From the NCBI GenBank assembly GCA_031270525.1, contig JAISXN010000220.1, positions 1-5,801 of the forward strand: DNA of 5,801 bases. The letters run 5' to 3'. This document shows positions 1 to 5,792 of the stretch, piece after piece; positions within the stretch are counted from its first letter, which is position 1, and every line of letters starts with the position of its first letter. The notes under the pieces are model-generated. The model saw nothing but the letters and a program-made list of their open reading frames with translations. It had not been told where the DNA came from and ran no database searches. The translations under genes were made by a program, and so were the position numbers. The DNA is from Candidatus Symbiothrix sp. GTDB taxonomy: Bacteria; Bacteroidota; Bacteroidia; Bacteroidales; Azobacteroidaceae.

Positions 1-260
1 GCAATATATTTTCCTTCGGATAATTCTAATCCTTTATTTAAACAATATACCAAACCTTCATGTTTGAGAGTCACAAGTTTTATGCGTTTGTCATTGTAAC
101 CGGCCAAGATGTTTGAAGTCGAATCCGTTGAACCGTCATTTACAATAATAAATTCAAAGTCTGTAAATGTTTGATTTAATATGGAATCAACGGCTTCTGC
201 AATATATTTCTCGCCATTGAAAACCGGCATTAACACAGATATTTTTACGGAATATTCCAT
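1..260 (-). CDS. Family 2 glycosyltransferase, N-terminal part (cut by window edge)
   Basis: This is the first 86 codons of a glycosyltransferase; the rest lies beyond the left edge. The frame is open from the ATG at 260-258. The protein starts with a short beta strand (ISVLMPVFNGEKYI, residues 7-20), continues with AEAVDSILNQTF (21-32), then a second strand FEFIIV and the motif NDGSTD (41-46), and later KRI (58-60) and LNKGLELSEGKYI. This is the standard GT-A nucleotide-sugar binding fold of family GT2; the Asp of NDG is expected to contact the uridine of the UDP-sugar. The metal-binding DxD and the acceptor site are not in view, so donor sugar and product cannot be given. Such enzymes usually act on the cytoplasmic face of the membrane in capsule, O-antigen or glycoprotein glycan synthesis. 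The start is supported by the family's usual N-terminus and by a promoter element 24 bp upstream. Confidence 0.9.
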   Translation of the reverse strand, partial: MEYSVKISVLMPVFNGEKYIAEAVDSILNQTFTDFEFIIVNDGSTDSTSNILAGYNDKRIKLVTLKHEGLVYCLNKGLELSEGKYI

Positions 261-283
261 TATTAAATTGTTAGTTTTGATTA

Positions 284-291
284 CAAAAGTA
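284..291 (-). promoter_or_regulatory. Probable promoter -7 element of the glycosyltransferase gene
   Basis: On the minus strand this reads TACTTTTG, an exact match to the Bacteroidota -7 consensus TAnnTTTG. It lies 23 bp before the glycosyltransferase ATG, in the 67-bp gap after the peptidase stop codon. No clear TTTG -33 element is found at the usual 18-21 bp spacing, where the sequence is only AT-rich. It suggests the glycosyltransferase can be transcribed separately from the peptidase upstream. I see no GC-rich terminator hairpin in this gap, so read-through from the peptidase remains possible. Confidence 0.5.
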
Positions 292-327
292 CGATAATTT
301 TTTCATTTTTAATATATTTTATAGCAA

Positions 328-2880
328 TTATTTTTCCGAATACAAATCCTCCCACCATTCCGGCTGGTTTTTCAACCATTTGGCAAACCATGCATAAATG
401 GTTTTATTCCAATCAATACGCTTTTGATATGTATAAATTGCGTGATTTTCCTCTTTTACCGTAATCAATTCTACGGTTTTGCCGAGAATTTTCAAAGCGT
501 TGTACATCTGAATACTTTCCCCGATGGGCACATTGGTATCTGCGGCGCCGTGCAGTAAAAGCAGAGGCGTTTTGATTTTATCAGCCATAAACAGAGGGCT
601 TTGTTCGGTATATAACTGCGGATTGTTCCACGGATAGCTGTATGCGCTTGCTGCGGCGCTATAACCGTAACCCCAATAACCTTCGCCCCAGTAACTCGTT
701 ATGTTACTGATTCCTGCGTGGGAAACGGCGGCGGCAAAGAAATCCGTCTGGGTTTGCAAATATTGGGTCATGAATCCGCCGTAAGAAGCGCCGATACATC
801 CGACTTTGGCGCTATCGATAAAAGGATGTTCGCGGCAAAATAGGCGGGCGCCGTCGATAATTTCCGAAGCTGTTTTTTTACCCCAGGCATTGACGTGGCG
901 GGCGGAAAATTCTTGTCCGAATCCGGTTGTCCCTGACGGTTGCAAGGTATAAACTACGTATCCCAAAGCGGCGTAAACCTGCAATGGATAAGTCGATTCA
1001 AAAGTGCGTGGCGTAGGAGAAGTGCCTCCGTAATAATACACAATCAAAGGATATTTTTTGTTAGCATCGAAGTCGTAAGGCAAATAAAAGCGGCCTTCGA
1101 TGGTTGTTCCGTCGGAGGAAACGAAGTTCCAGTCGGTCACTTTGCTTAAGGTCATTTCGTCTAATTGAGATTTGAACGGATCGGACAACAAAACGGATTT
1201 CCCGGTTTTGAGATTGTAACTGTACAAGCGGTAAGCATTGTTGGTTCCTTCTCCTTGAAAAATGGCTATGGGTGCGTCTTCCGCCAAACGAAATCCGCGA
1301 ATCATATTTTCCTGCAAATCAAGCTTTTTGAATGTCGCATCGGCAGGGTCATAAACATAAATTTGTGAACGGTCTTTATCTTCTGCCGAAAAATAAATCA
1401 GGTTATCGTAATTCGACCATTGAGCGCCGGAAATACTCGGATTGAAATCTTTGGTAACCGGTTTGACGCCTTTGCTTTTCAAATCAACGATAAAAGCTTG
1501 TACGTCATAAGAATTGGAAATCTGTCCTTCTTTGATGTTCAGACCGATACCACCGAAAGCTTCGGCGCTGCCCGAAACTAAAAGTTGCCGGGAATCAGGC
1601 GAATAGATTGCGCGATTGATAAACGGATCAGAAAAAAGCGTATCCATTTTCAAGGTAAGCAAATCCATTTCGTACAAAGTATTTTTTTTGAAAGGCCGTT
1701 CGGTAATATTTTCTTCATTGGCGAGAAGTAAAATCTTTTTGCCGTCGTGACTGATATCGTTGAGAGAAATGTTTGTCCTGCCAAAGGTAATGCGTTGAAC
1801 GGTTTTCGTATCAAAATTGTAGCGAAAAAGCGAATTGCGTCCCCGGAAAGAGCCGGAGCGGTCGCTTGGGGAGAGTAGCCGTTTCAAATCGCCTTTATCG
1901 GCAGGGATTTCTTCCCTGACTTGAAGCAATAAAAAGCGATTGTCCGGCGATACAAGATAGTTGTCGAATTGCAGATTTTCGGCAATCTTTTTTTCTTCCA
2001 AAGTAGCAATGTCCAATATATACAAGTCTTTTTGGCTTGTGCCTTTTTGAGAATAAACTAATTGATCCTTGCCGGTAAGCCAGCGAGGACTTGTTTCGTC
2101 AGTAAAACGGTAAACGATTCTGTTCGTTGACGTTTCCCGCAATTCCAATGTAAAAACGCTTTTCCCGCCGGGAAAAGTTTGGGTTGTTCCGAAGACAAAA
2201 TATTTTCCGCTCGGAGAAATACTGCAACTGCTCGACAAACGTTTTCCTTCCAGAATATCGTTAATGGTAATTCTTCGCAAAGAATTTGTTGACAGGACGA
2301 CTTGCGCCGAAGAATCTTTTTTATCCGGTGTTATTTTGACAGTCAGTTTCGATTCGTCAAGATTTTTCACTTCCGCCAATCGTTTGATAATCACTTCGTA
2401 ACAACGAGGTTCCAAAGTCAGGTCCAAAGAAATATCCTTGGCTTTCGACAAACTGTCTTCCTTGGTTTTTTTTGTTTTTTCCAATTTGTTGTTGATATAA
2501 ACTTCAAACATATCAGTGGACGTAATCAACAATTTAGCCTTGCAATACCGGTCGGCGTCAATATTGAACGACAGCAGTTGAAGCGCTTTGTCGCGATCGG
2601 GGATTTTCCGGTCATAAGGGGCGAATGGTAAGGTGAAAACTCCGGCTGTATCGGCTTTTAGAATATCTTGGACTTTTGTAACTTCCTGAAAATCGACCTT
2701 GTTTTTTAAAAGGTTTTCCTTTTCAAAAGTCTTTTTTTCGACGTTCGTACTGTCGAGCATAATGGGTGTGTACACCGGAATTAAAGACGACGCCTTCAAT
2801 TGTTCGACTTTGATTGATTTTTGAGCGGAGATGCTCAAGGAAATATGAAAGAAAATCAAGAGGAAGAAATACTTTTTCAT
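328..2880 (-). CDS. Secreted S9 family (prolyl oligopeptidase-type) serine peptidase
   Basis: This 850-residue protein is a serine peptidase of family S9, whose members cleave short peptides, often at proline or as dipeptidyl/acylaminoacyl peptidases. Residues 1-19 form a signal peptide (Lys-Lys, hydrophobic core, S-I-S-A before Gln20); no lipobox cysteine or T9SS C-terminal domain is seen, so a periplasmic location is likely. Residues about 80-185 look like an extra beta-rich domain. Residues about 205-580 carry repeated SPxG/SPDxR-type blades of a beta-propeller. Residues about 590-850 are the alpha/beta-hydrolase domain. By alignment to DPP4, the catalytic triad is Ser699 (GASYGG), Asp781 (HGAADTNV) and His813 (EENHA), all present, so it should be active. 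The common HGGP is replaced by YGGTSP (618-623). It is longer than the roughly 700-residue DPP4/DPP5 enzymes because of the N-terminal extension. The exact cleavage specificity cannot be read from sequence. The ATG lies only 15 nt after a tRNA gene, and no Shine-Dalgarno is seen. Confidence 0.93.
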   Translation of the reverse strand: MKKYFFLLIFFHISLSISAQKSIKVEQLKASSLIPVYTPIMLDSTNVEKKTFEKENLLKNKVDFQEVTKVQDILKADTAGVFTLPFAPYDRKIPDRDKALQLLSFNIDADRYCKAKLLITSTDMFEVYINNKLEKTKKTKEDSLSKAKDISLDLTLEPRCYEVIIKRLAEVKNLDESKLTVKITPDKKDSSAQVVLSTNSLRRITINDILEGKRLSSSCSISPSGKYFVFGTTQTFPGGKSVFTLELRETSTNRIVYRFTDETSPRWLTGKDQLVYSQKGTSQKDLYILDIATLEEKKIAENLQFDNYLVSPDNRFLLLQVREEIPADKGDLKRLLSPSDRSGSFRGRNSLFRYNFDTKTVQRITFGRTNISLNDISHDGKKILLLANEENITERPFKKNTLYEMDLLTLKMDTLFSDPFINRAIYSPDSRQLLVSGSAEAFGGIGLNIKEGQISNSYDVQAFIVDLKSKGVKPVTKDFNPSISGAQWSNYDNLIYFSAEDKDRSQIYVYDPADATFKKLDLQENMIRGFRLAEDAPIAIFQGEGTNNAYRLYSYNLKTGKSVLLSDPFKSQLDEMTLSKVTDWNFVSSDGTTIEGRFYLPYDFDANKKYPLIVYYYGGTSPTPRTFESTYPLQVYAALGYVVYTLQPSGTTGFGQEFSARHVNAWGKKTASEIIDGARLFCREHPFIDSAKVGCIGASYGGFMTQYLQTQTDFFAAAVSHAGISNITSYWGEGYWGYGYSAAASAYSYPWNNPQLYTEQSPLFMADKIKTPLLLLHGAADTNVPIGESIQMYNALKILGKTVELITVKEENHAIYTYQKRIDWNKTIYAWFAKWLKNQPEWWEDLYSEK

Positions 2881-2895
2881 ACGGAATTATTTTTG

Positions 2896-2967
2896 TACCC
2901 CCGACGTGAATCGAACACGTATTTAAAGTTTAGGAAACTTCCGTTCTATCCGTTGAACTACAGGGGC
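2896..2967 (-). tRNA. tRNA-Arg (anticodon CCU)
   Basis: The 72-nt minus-strand sequence folds as a complete cloverleaf. The acceptor stem GCCCCTG pairs with CGGGGGT (with G-U at 1-72 and U-G at 6-67). The D arm is GTTC/GAAC with GG in the loop. The anticodon stem GAAGT/ACTTT (one G-U) encloses the loop TTCCTAA, giving anticodon CCU, which reads AGG arginine codons. The variable loop has 4 nt, and the T arm is ACGTG/CACGT around TTCGATT. The discriminator base is A; the next bases are CAA, so CCA is not encoded and must be added by the nucleotidyltransferase. A promoter lies just upstream (2986-3016) and the S9 peptidase start codon is 15 nt downstream. Confidence 0.95.
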
Positions 2968-2985
2968 ATCTTCTTTTTTGCCCTG

Positions 2986-3016
2986 CAAAAGTAATACATT
3001 TATCCGAAAAAAGCAA
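2986..3016 (-). promoter_or_regulatory. Promoter of the tRNA-Arg (and probably the peptidase)
   Basis: On the minus strand TTGC (3016-3013) is followed after 19 bp by TACTTTTG (2993-2986), an exact TAnnTTTG -7 element with a near-consensus -33 element at the right spacing for Bacteroidota sigma-ABfr. Transcription would start near 2980, some 10-15 nt before the mature tRNA 5' end. The promoter sits between the recO stop codon and the tRNA. No equally good promoter is found between here and the peptidase start, so it likely serves both. Confidence 0.65.
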
Positions 3017-3033
3017 GAGTGCCGGAAAGCAGA

Positions 3034-3759
3034 CTACTCGAAAACTTCGTGCAGAATATCCAAAGATTTTATTCCCGGGAAATGAGTTAAATGCAAACGA
3101 TAATATTCTAAAATAGCGGTAATGATGGTTTTACGTTCGACTCCGGTCAACTTGAAAGCGGTCATGTTTTCATACTTGATTCGTAAAAGATTATAAAAAA
3201 AGCGACTTTCATCGGGATTGAGAAAGTGGGGATGCAAAGGTTTGTTCGTGACAAAAACGCCGTTGAACATATCGAAAAACATCCCTTCTTTGTAGCCGGA
3301 ATCATCGGGATAAAAACCCAGGAAACGACTCAAAGTAACCATAAACACCAGATGAAAATTAGCGCAGGATTTGTCGGTTAATTCCAATACCTGAATGGAT
3401 TGCAACAAAAAATCGAAAAGAATTTTATTGGTCTGAACTTCTTTCACTACTTTACCGATTAATTCAGCCAGAAAAATGCCGATAGCGCTTTTTACCGGAT
3501 TATTCAACAACGATATTAAAGGAATATGCACTTTTGCTTCTTTAATCCGTTGAATATCACGCAGATTCCTATGATCTACCTCCAAATCCAAAACGGCCAA
3601 AGCATGAAATAACGATTGGGGCGTCCTGGTTTTCCGGCTTTTTGATTTTGCTCTCAGATAGGATGACATTCCGAACTCCTCTGTGTAAATCAATGTAATA
3701 GAATAAATATCGCTGTATGCTGAATTGTGCAGGACAATTCCTCTCGTTTTGTATTGCAT
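3034..3759 (-). CDS. recO: DNA repair protein RecO
   Basis: RecO, with RecF and RecR, loads RecA onto SSB-coated single-stranded DNA during recombinational gap repair. The 241-residue length is normal for the family. The N-terminal part (about 1-80) is the OB-fold and opens with the typical MQYKTRGIVLHNSAYSD, followed by ITLIYTEEFGMSSYLRA and a basic stretch (KSKSRKTRT, 38-46) that fits DNA binding. The rest is the alpha-helical C-terminal domain, including IFLAELIGKVVKE (95-107) and SRFLGFYPDD (144-153). The zinc ribbon cysteines present in some RecO proteins are absent; only one cysteine (Cys132) occurs, as is usual in Bacteroidota. The ATG overlaps the stop of the upstream membrane-protein gene in a TAATG junction, so translation is probably coupled. 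It ends 66 bp before the tRNA gene. Confidence 0.93.
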   Translation of the reverse strand: MQYKTRGIVLHNSAYSDIYSITLIYTEEFGMSSYLRAKSKSRKTRTPQSLFHALAVLDLEVDHRNLRDIQRIKEAKVHIPLISLLNNPVKSAIGIFLAELIGKVVKEVQTNKILFDFLLQSIQVLELTDKSCANFHLVFMVTLSRFLGFYPDDSGYKEGMFFDMFNGVFVTNKPLHPHFLNPDESRFFYNLLRIKYENMTAFKLTGVERKTIITAILEYYRLHLTHFPGIKSLDILHEVFE

Positions 3760-4361
3760 TAGACAAGGATCATAATGAGTAATTTAGAAATGATTTCCGC
3801 AATAAACAAAACAATGATGAACGAAATAATTCCTTTATTGCCTTTCAGATTCCCGGAAACAGAATAGGCATTGTACATCAGTATGATATACCAAATAATA
3901 GATAAAAGAGAAACAAACGACATCAGTAAAATCAGTAGCAGATTATTTTGAAGGTAAGACATAATTAATTGAATATCAGTACCAAAATCAGCCATTTGAT
4001 GAAGACTTGGAATAAAGCCCAAAAGTACGCCAAAGAGCATCGGTTTTTTAGCAAGCGCCATCGTTCCGGCCATATCGACCAATCGAACCGAGGATTTGGA
4101 AAGAATTCGCGCTGTCAGATAAAAAACCGCCACCGCCGATAGCCAAGACAAAAATATACAATAAAGGAACGGCAAAAAAGGAATCCGGTTATTTAAACTG
4201 ACAAAATGGAGGTCCAAAACCCCATCCATTATCGTCGAGGCAAAATAGGATAAGACCGATAACACCAGTAAGAAAACAACTCCTGCCAACAACGACCAGC
4301 CACCGGCAAAATAACGGAACGGCTGAAATAAATAACTCAATAAAGAACCTTTAGCTTTCAT
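3759..4361 (-). CDS. YIP1-like five-helix integral membrane protein
   Basis: The predicted protein has 200 residues and about five hydrophobic segments (roughly 21-41, 62-84, 102-120, 140-163 and 177-198). This spacing, the MKxKGSLLSYLFQPFRYF-type N-terminus and the MYNAYSVSG-K turn before the last helix resemble the bacterial YIP1 family. The function of that family in bacteria is not established; a cytoplasmic-membrane location is clear. I chose the ATG at 4361, which overlaps the upstream gene by 11 bp. An in-frame ATG at 4388 would add nine residues (MKSFKKLKV) and lengthen the overlap to 38 bp; it cannot be excluded. The stop codon shares its last A with the recO start. The tight packing with a zinc-ribbon/HTH protein suggests a membrane partner for that protein, which is inference. 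Confidence 0.75.
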   Translation of the reverse strand: MKAKGSLLSYLFQPFRYFAGGWSLLAGVVFLLVLSVLSYFASTIMDGVLDLHFVSLNNRIPFLPFLYCIFLSWLSAVAVFYLTARILSKSSVRLVDMAGTMALAKKPMLFGVLLGFIPSLHQMADFGTDIQLIMSYLQNNLLLILLMSFVSLLSIIWYIILMYNAYSVSGNLKGNKGIISFIIVLFIAEIISKLLIMILV

Positions 4362-4623
4362 AACTTTTAATTTTTTGAATGATTTCATCTAATAAATTTC
4401 TGACTGTCGGATAACTCAATCCCAAATATTTAGCCATGTCTTTCAGACTGCCGCTGCTTTTTACAAATTGCAGGATAAACTCCTGATTATCAATCGGTAA
4501 TCGGGCTAATACAGGTAAAGTAAATAAACCGTTAACTTCGGTATCGCAATTTTCACATTTCAAACATTTGACTTTTAGTGGCGTCCGGCATGACGGACAA
4601 TCACAAGGAAAATTTGTATTCAT
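4351..4623 (-). CDS. DUF2089-type zinc-ribbon and helix-turn-helix protein
   Basis: This 90-residue protein begins with a zinc ribbon: Cys9-x2-Cys12 and Cys23-x2-Cys26, with extra cysteines at 7 and 20. After a short linker (FTLPVLARLP) comes a helical region whose C-terminal part, GSLKDMAKYLGLSYPTVRNLLDEI (about 58-81), reads as a helix-turn-helix with SYPTVRNLLDEI as recognition helix. This arrangement matches the DUF2089 family as I know it. The family has no established function; a DNA-binding regulator is the natural reading. It is first in the run with the YIP1-like gene and recO, overlapping the former by 11 bp, and has its own promoter at 4659-4688. A possible weak purine patch (ACAGG) precedes the ATG. 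Targets, and whether it regulates its own operon, cannot be told from this sequence. Confidence 0.85.
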   Translation of the reverse strand: MNTNFPCDCPSCRTPLKVKCLKCENCDTEVNGLFTLPVLARLPIDNQEFILQFVKSSGSLKDMAKYLGLSYPTVRNLLDEIIQKIKSYES

Positions 4624-4658
4624 AAAACCTGTTTTTAATATATTGATTTTATTTTTTG

Positions 4659-4688
4659 CAAAGATAATAATAATTTTAATAAAACAAA
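4659..4688 (-). promoter_or_regulatory. Promoter of the DUF2089-YIP1-recO operon
   Basis: On the minus strand TTTG (4688-4685) is followed after 18 bp by TATCTTTG (4666-4659), matching the Bacteroidota -33 and -7 consensus elements. The expected start site is near 4654, giving a leader of about 30 nt before the DUF2089 ATG at 4623. The spacer is almost pure A/T. A second TAnnTTTG-like word (TACTTTTG, 4692-4685) overlaps the -33 element and could give an alternative upstream start. Confidence 0.65.
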
Positions 4689-4820
4689 AGTATTTTTTAA
4701 TTTTATTTATTTTAAGTAGATGTTTTAGTTTCGCGTCTCCAGCGTTTCATTGTGTTTATGTTAACAAAACTTTAACGTAAAAATAACATAGATTTCACAT
4801 TATCTTTAAAAATTTGTTTT

Positions 4821-4828
4821 TATTTTTG
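4821..4828 (+). promoter_or_regulatory. Probable promoter -7 element of the Rpn-family gene
   Basis: The plus-strand word TATTTTTG is an exact TAnnTTTG match, 64 bp before the ATG at 4893. A -33 TTTG at normal spacing is not visible; the region 4793-4800 offers only TTTC and CAT. The start site would fall near 4833, directly before an inverted repeat at 4834-4855. The surrounding DNA is extremely T-rich, so a chance match is possible. Confidence 0.4.
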
Positions 4829-4833
4829 CAACC

Positions 4834-4855
4834 GAAACAAAAGTTACGTTGTTTC
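4834..4855 (+). promoter_or_regulatory. 7-bp perfect inverted repeat in the Rpn leader (first hairpin)
   Basis: GAAACAA (4834-4840) and TTGTTTC (4849-4855) are exact reverse complements separated by eight bases. In RNA this would be a 7-bp stem starting almost at the predicted 5' end of the Rpn-gene transcript. In DNA it could equally be a protein-binding palindrome. No run of U follows, so it is not a standard terminator. Confidence 0.45.
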
Positions 4856-4864
4856 TTAAACAAA

Positions 4865-4882
4865 TTTTGGTATTAGCCAAAA
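4865..4882 (+). promoter_or_regulatory. 6-bp perfect inverted repeat just upstream of the Rpn start codon (second hairpin)
   Basis: TTTTGG (4865-4870) and CCAAAA (4877-4882) are exact reverse complements around the six-base loop TATTAG. The structure ends 10 nt before the ATG at 4893, where it would lie at the edge of the ribosome footprint. It may tune translation, or it may be chance in AT-rich DNA; the stem has only two G-C pairs. Confidence 0.35.
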
Positions 4883-4892
4883 CGAATTTTAT

Positions 4893-5792
4893 ATGAAAAA
4901 GGTAAATCCAAAACAAAAAAATCGGAGATTAGGAACATTCATGAATTTCCTGGCGGATTTCGCATTCAAGAAGATTTTCAAGAACAAAAAGTTGTTGATT
5001 GATTTTCTGAACGAAATTTTGGGGGAGAAGTGCAAAATGGTGGGTTTAGACTATCTGGATATTGAACAATTAGGCAGGACGGAAGAAGACCGTAGAGCGG
5101 TTTACGACATTTATTGTAAGAATGAAGATGAAGAGTGTTTCATTATTGAAATGCAAGTTGCTTATCAGAAACATTATCTCGACAGGATGTTGTTTTATTC
5201 AACTTTCCCGATTCAGGATTATGCGATAAAAGGGAATTGGAATTATGAGCTAAAGCCGCTTTATTGTATTTCAATTGTGAATTTCGAGATATTCAAAGAT
5301 GACGATGAAGGCTTGAGTCATCTCGAAGTTATCAAGAGAGAAACGATGCGAAAAGCAACCGGTAAATTAAACTATATAACAATCGAGTTACCAAAGTTTA
5401 AGAAAACGCCGAGGCAGTTGGAAACGAGATTAGATTGTTGGATTTACTGTATCAAGCATTTGCAGAGATTAAAAGAACAACCGGCCGAATTGCATGATGA
5501 AATATTTGATGACTTATTTGAAACGGCAAGAATAAACAAATTAAAAGAAGAAGATATGGGACAGTATAACAAAAGCATTACTGATTATAAAGACGTACAG
5601 ATTTGTATGAGAGACACCATGGAATTGGGCATGGAGAAAGGAATGAGAAAAGGTCTCGAAAAAGGATTGAAAAAAGGATTGAAAAAAGGAATATTGAAAA
5701 TTGTAAAAAACAGTTTGAAAGAAGGACTATCTATAGACATTCTTTCAAGAATAACCGAACTATCACCCGAACAAATCAAACAGATGCAGTAA
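4893..5792 (+). CDS. Rpn-family PD-(D/E)XK nuclease / putative transposase
   Basis: This complete 299-residue protein belongs to the Rpn / PD-(D/E)XK nuclease family transposases (recombination-promoting nucleases). E. coli Rpn proteins are DNA endonucleases that raise RecA-independent recombination; the role of the Bacteroidota relatives is unproved. The N-terminal signature is FMNFLADFAFKKIF (16-29), normally NPLTDFAFKxIFG. The nuclease core follows with Asp72 (AVYDIYC) and Glu86-x-Gln88 (FIIEMQV), then YLDRMLFY (95-102) and later LPKFKK and LDCWIYCIKHL (180-190). The active-site residues look intact. Residues 246-269 are six Gly-x-x-Lys tetrads and the tail (SIDILSRITELSPEQIKQMQ) is a short helical segment typical of the group. 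The start is the first in-frame ATG after the stop at 4857-4859, and the GTFMN motif requires a start upstream of Met17. The loop after FKKIF is a few residues shorter than usual. It is transcribed divergently from the DUF2089 operon; no transposon ends are seen. Confidence 0.9.
   Translation: MKKVNPKQKNRRLGTFMNFLADFAFKKIFKNKKLLIDFLNEILGEKCKMVGLDYLDIEQLGRTEEDRRAVYDIYCKNEDEECFIIEMQVAYQKHYLDRMLFYSTFPIQDYAIKGNWNYELKPLYCISIVNFEIFKDDDEGLSHLEVIKRETMRKATGKLNYITIELPKFKKTPRQLETRLDCWIYCIKHLQRLKEQPAELHDEIFDDLFETARINKLKEEDMGQYNKSITDYKDVQICMRDTMELGMEKGMRKGLEKGLKKGLKKGILKIVKNSLKEGLSIDILSRITELSPEQIKQMQ
5628..5699 (+). repeat. Six tandem 12-nt units encoding Gly-x-x-Lys tetrads
   Basis: Within the Rpn-family gene, codons 246-269 encode GMEK, GMRK, GLEK, GLKK, GLKK and GILK. 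The fourth and fifth units are identical at the DNA level (GGATTGAAAAAA) and the first units differ by several bases, as expected for repeats that grow by unit duplication and then drift. Copy-number change would stay in frame because the unit is four codons. The protein stretch is strongly basic, probably helical, and may act as a linker or a nucleic-acid contact. Confidence 0.8.

Noticed and set aside
940..1368. Two plus-strand open frames (940-1149 and 1165-1368) inside the peptidase gene
   Set aside because: They lie antisense to a strongly supported S9 peptidase, have no recognisable domain and no promoter, and their translations look like frame shadows.
2302..2631. Plus-strand open frame of 109 codons
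   Set aside because: It is antisense to the peptidase N-terminal domain; its Phe/Arg/Gln-rich composition reflects the complement of Lys/Glu/Leu codons. No family resemblance.
2893..2895. Encoded CCA tail on the tRNA
   Set aside because: The bases after the discriminator A are CAA, not CCA.
3011..3040. Possible rho-independent terminator after recO (GAGT/ACTC followed by a T run on the minus strand)
   Set aside because: The stem is only four base pairs with a loop of about 15 nt, and the T run overlaps the tRNA promoter spacer. Too weak to call.
3569..3766. Minus-strand 65-codon frame overlapping the start of recO
   Set aside because: It lies in another frame of the confidently identified recO coding sequence and has no recognisable motif.
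4744..4776. GTTAA/TTAAC inverted repeat in the divergent intergenic region as an operator
   Set aside because: The arms have only five A/T-dominated base pairs in a very AT-rich region, so chance is the simpler explanation.
4568..4780. Plus-strand 70-codon frame across the DUF2089 start and the intergenic region
   Set aside because: It begins antisense to the cysteine-rich part of the DUF2089 gene and then runs through low-complexity AT-rich DNA, so the hydrophobic residues come from T-rich codons rather than a real membrane protein.
4624..4892. Transposon end or attachment site left of the Rpn-family gene
   Set aside because: No terminal inverted repeat pair or target-site duplication could be matched; the right side ends nine bases after the stop codon, so a partner repeat cannot be sought.
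5585..5779. Minus-strand 64-codon frame rich in Pro and Phe
   Set aside because: It is the antisense reading of the Gly-x-x-Lys repeat tract of the Rpn-family gene.
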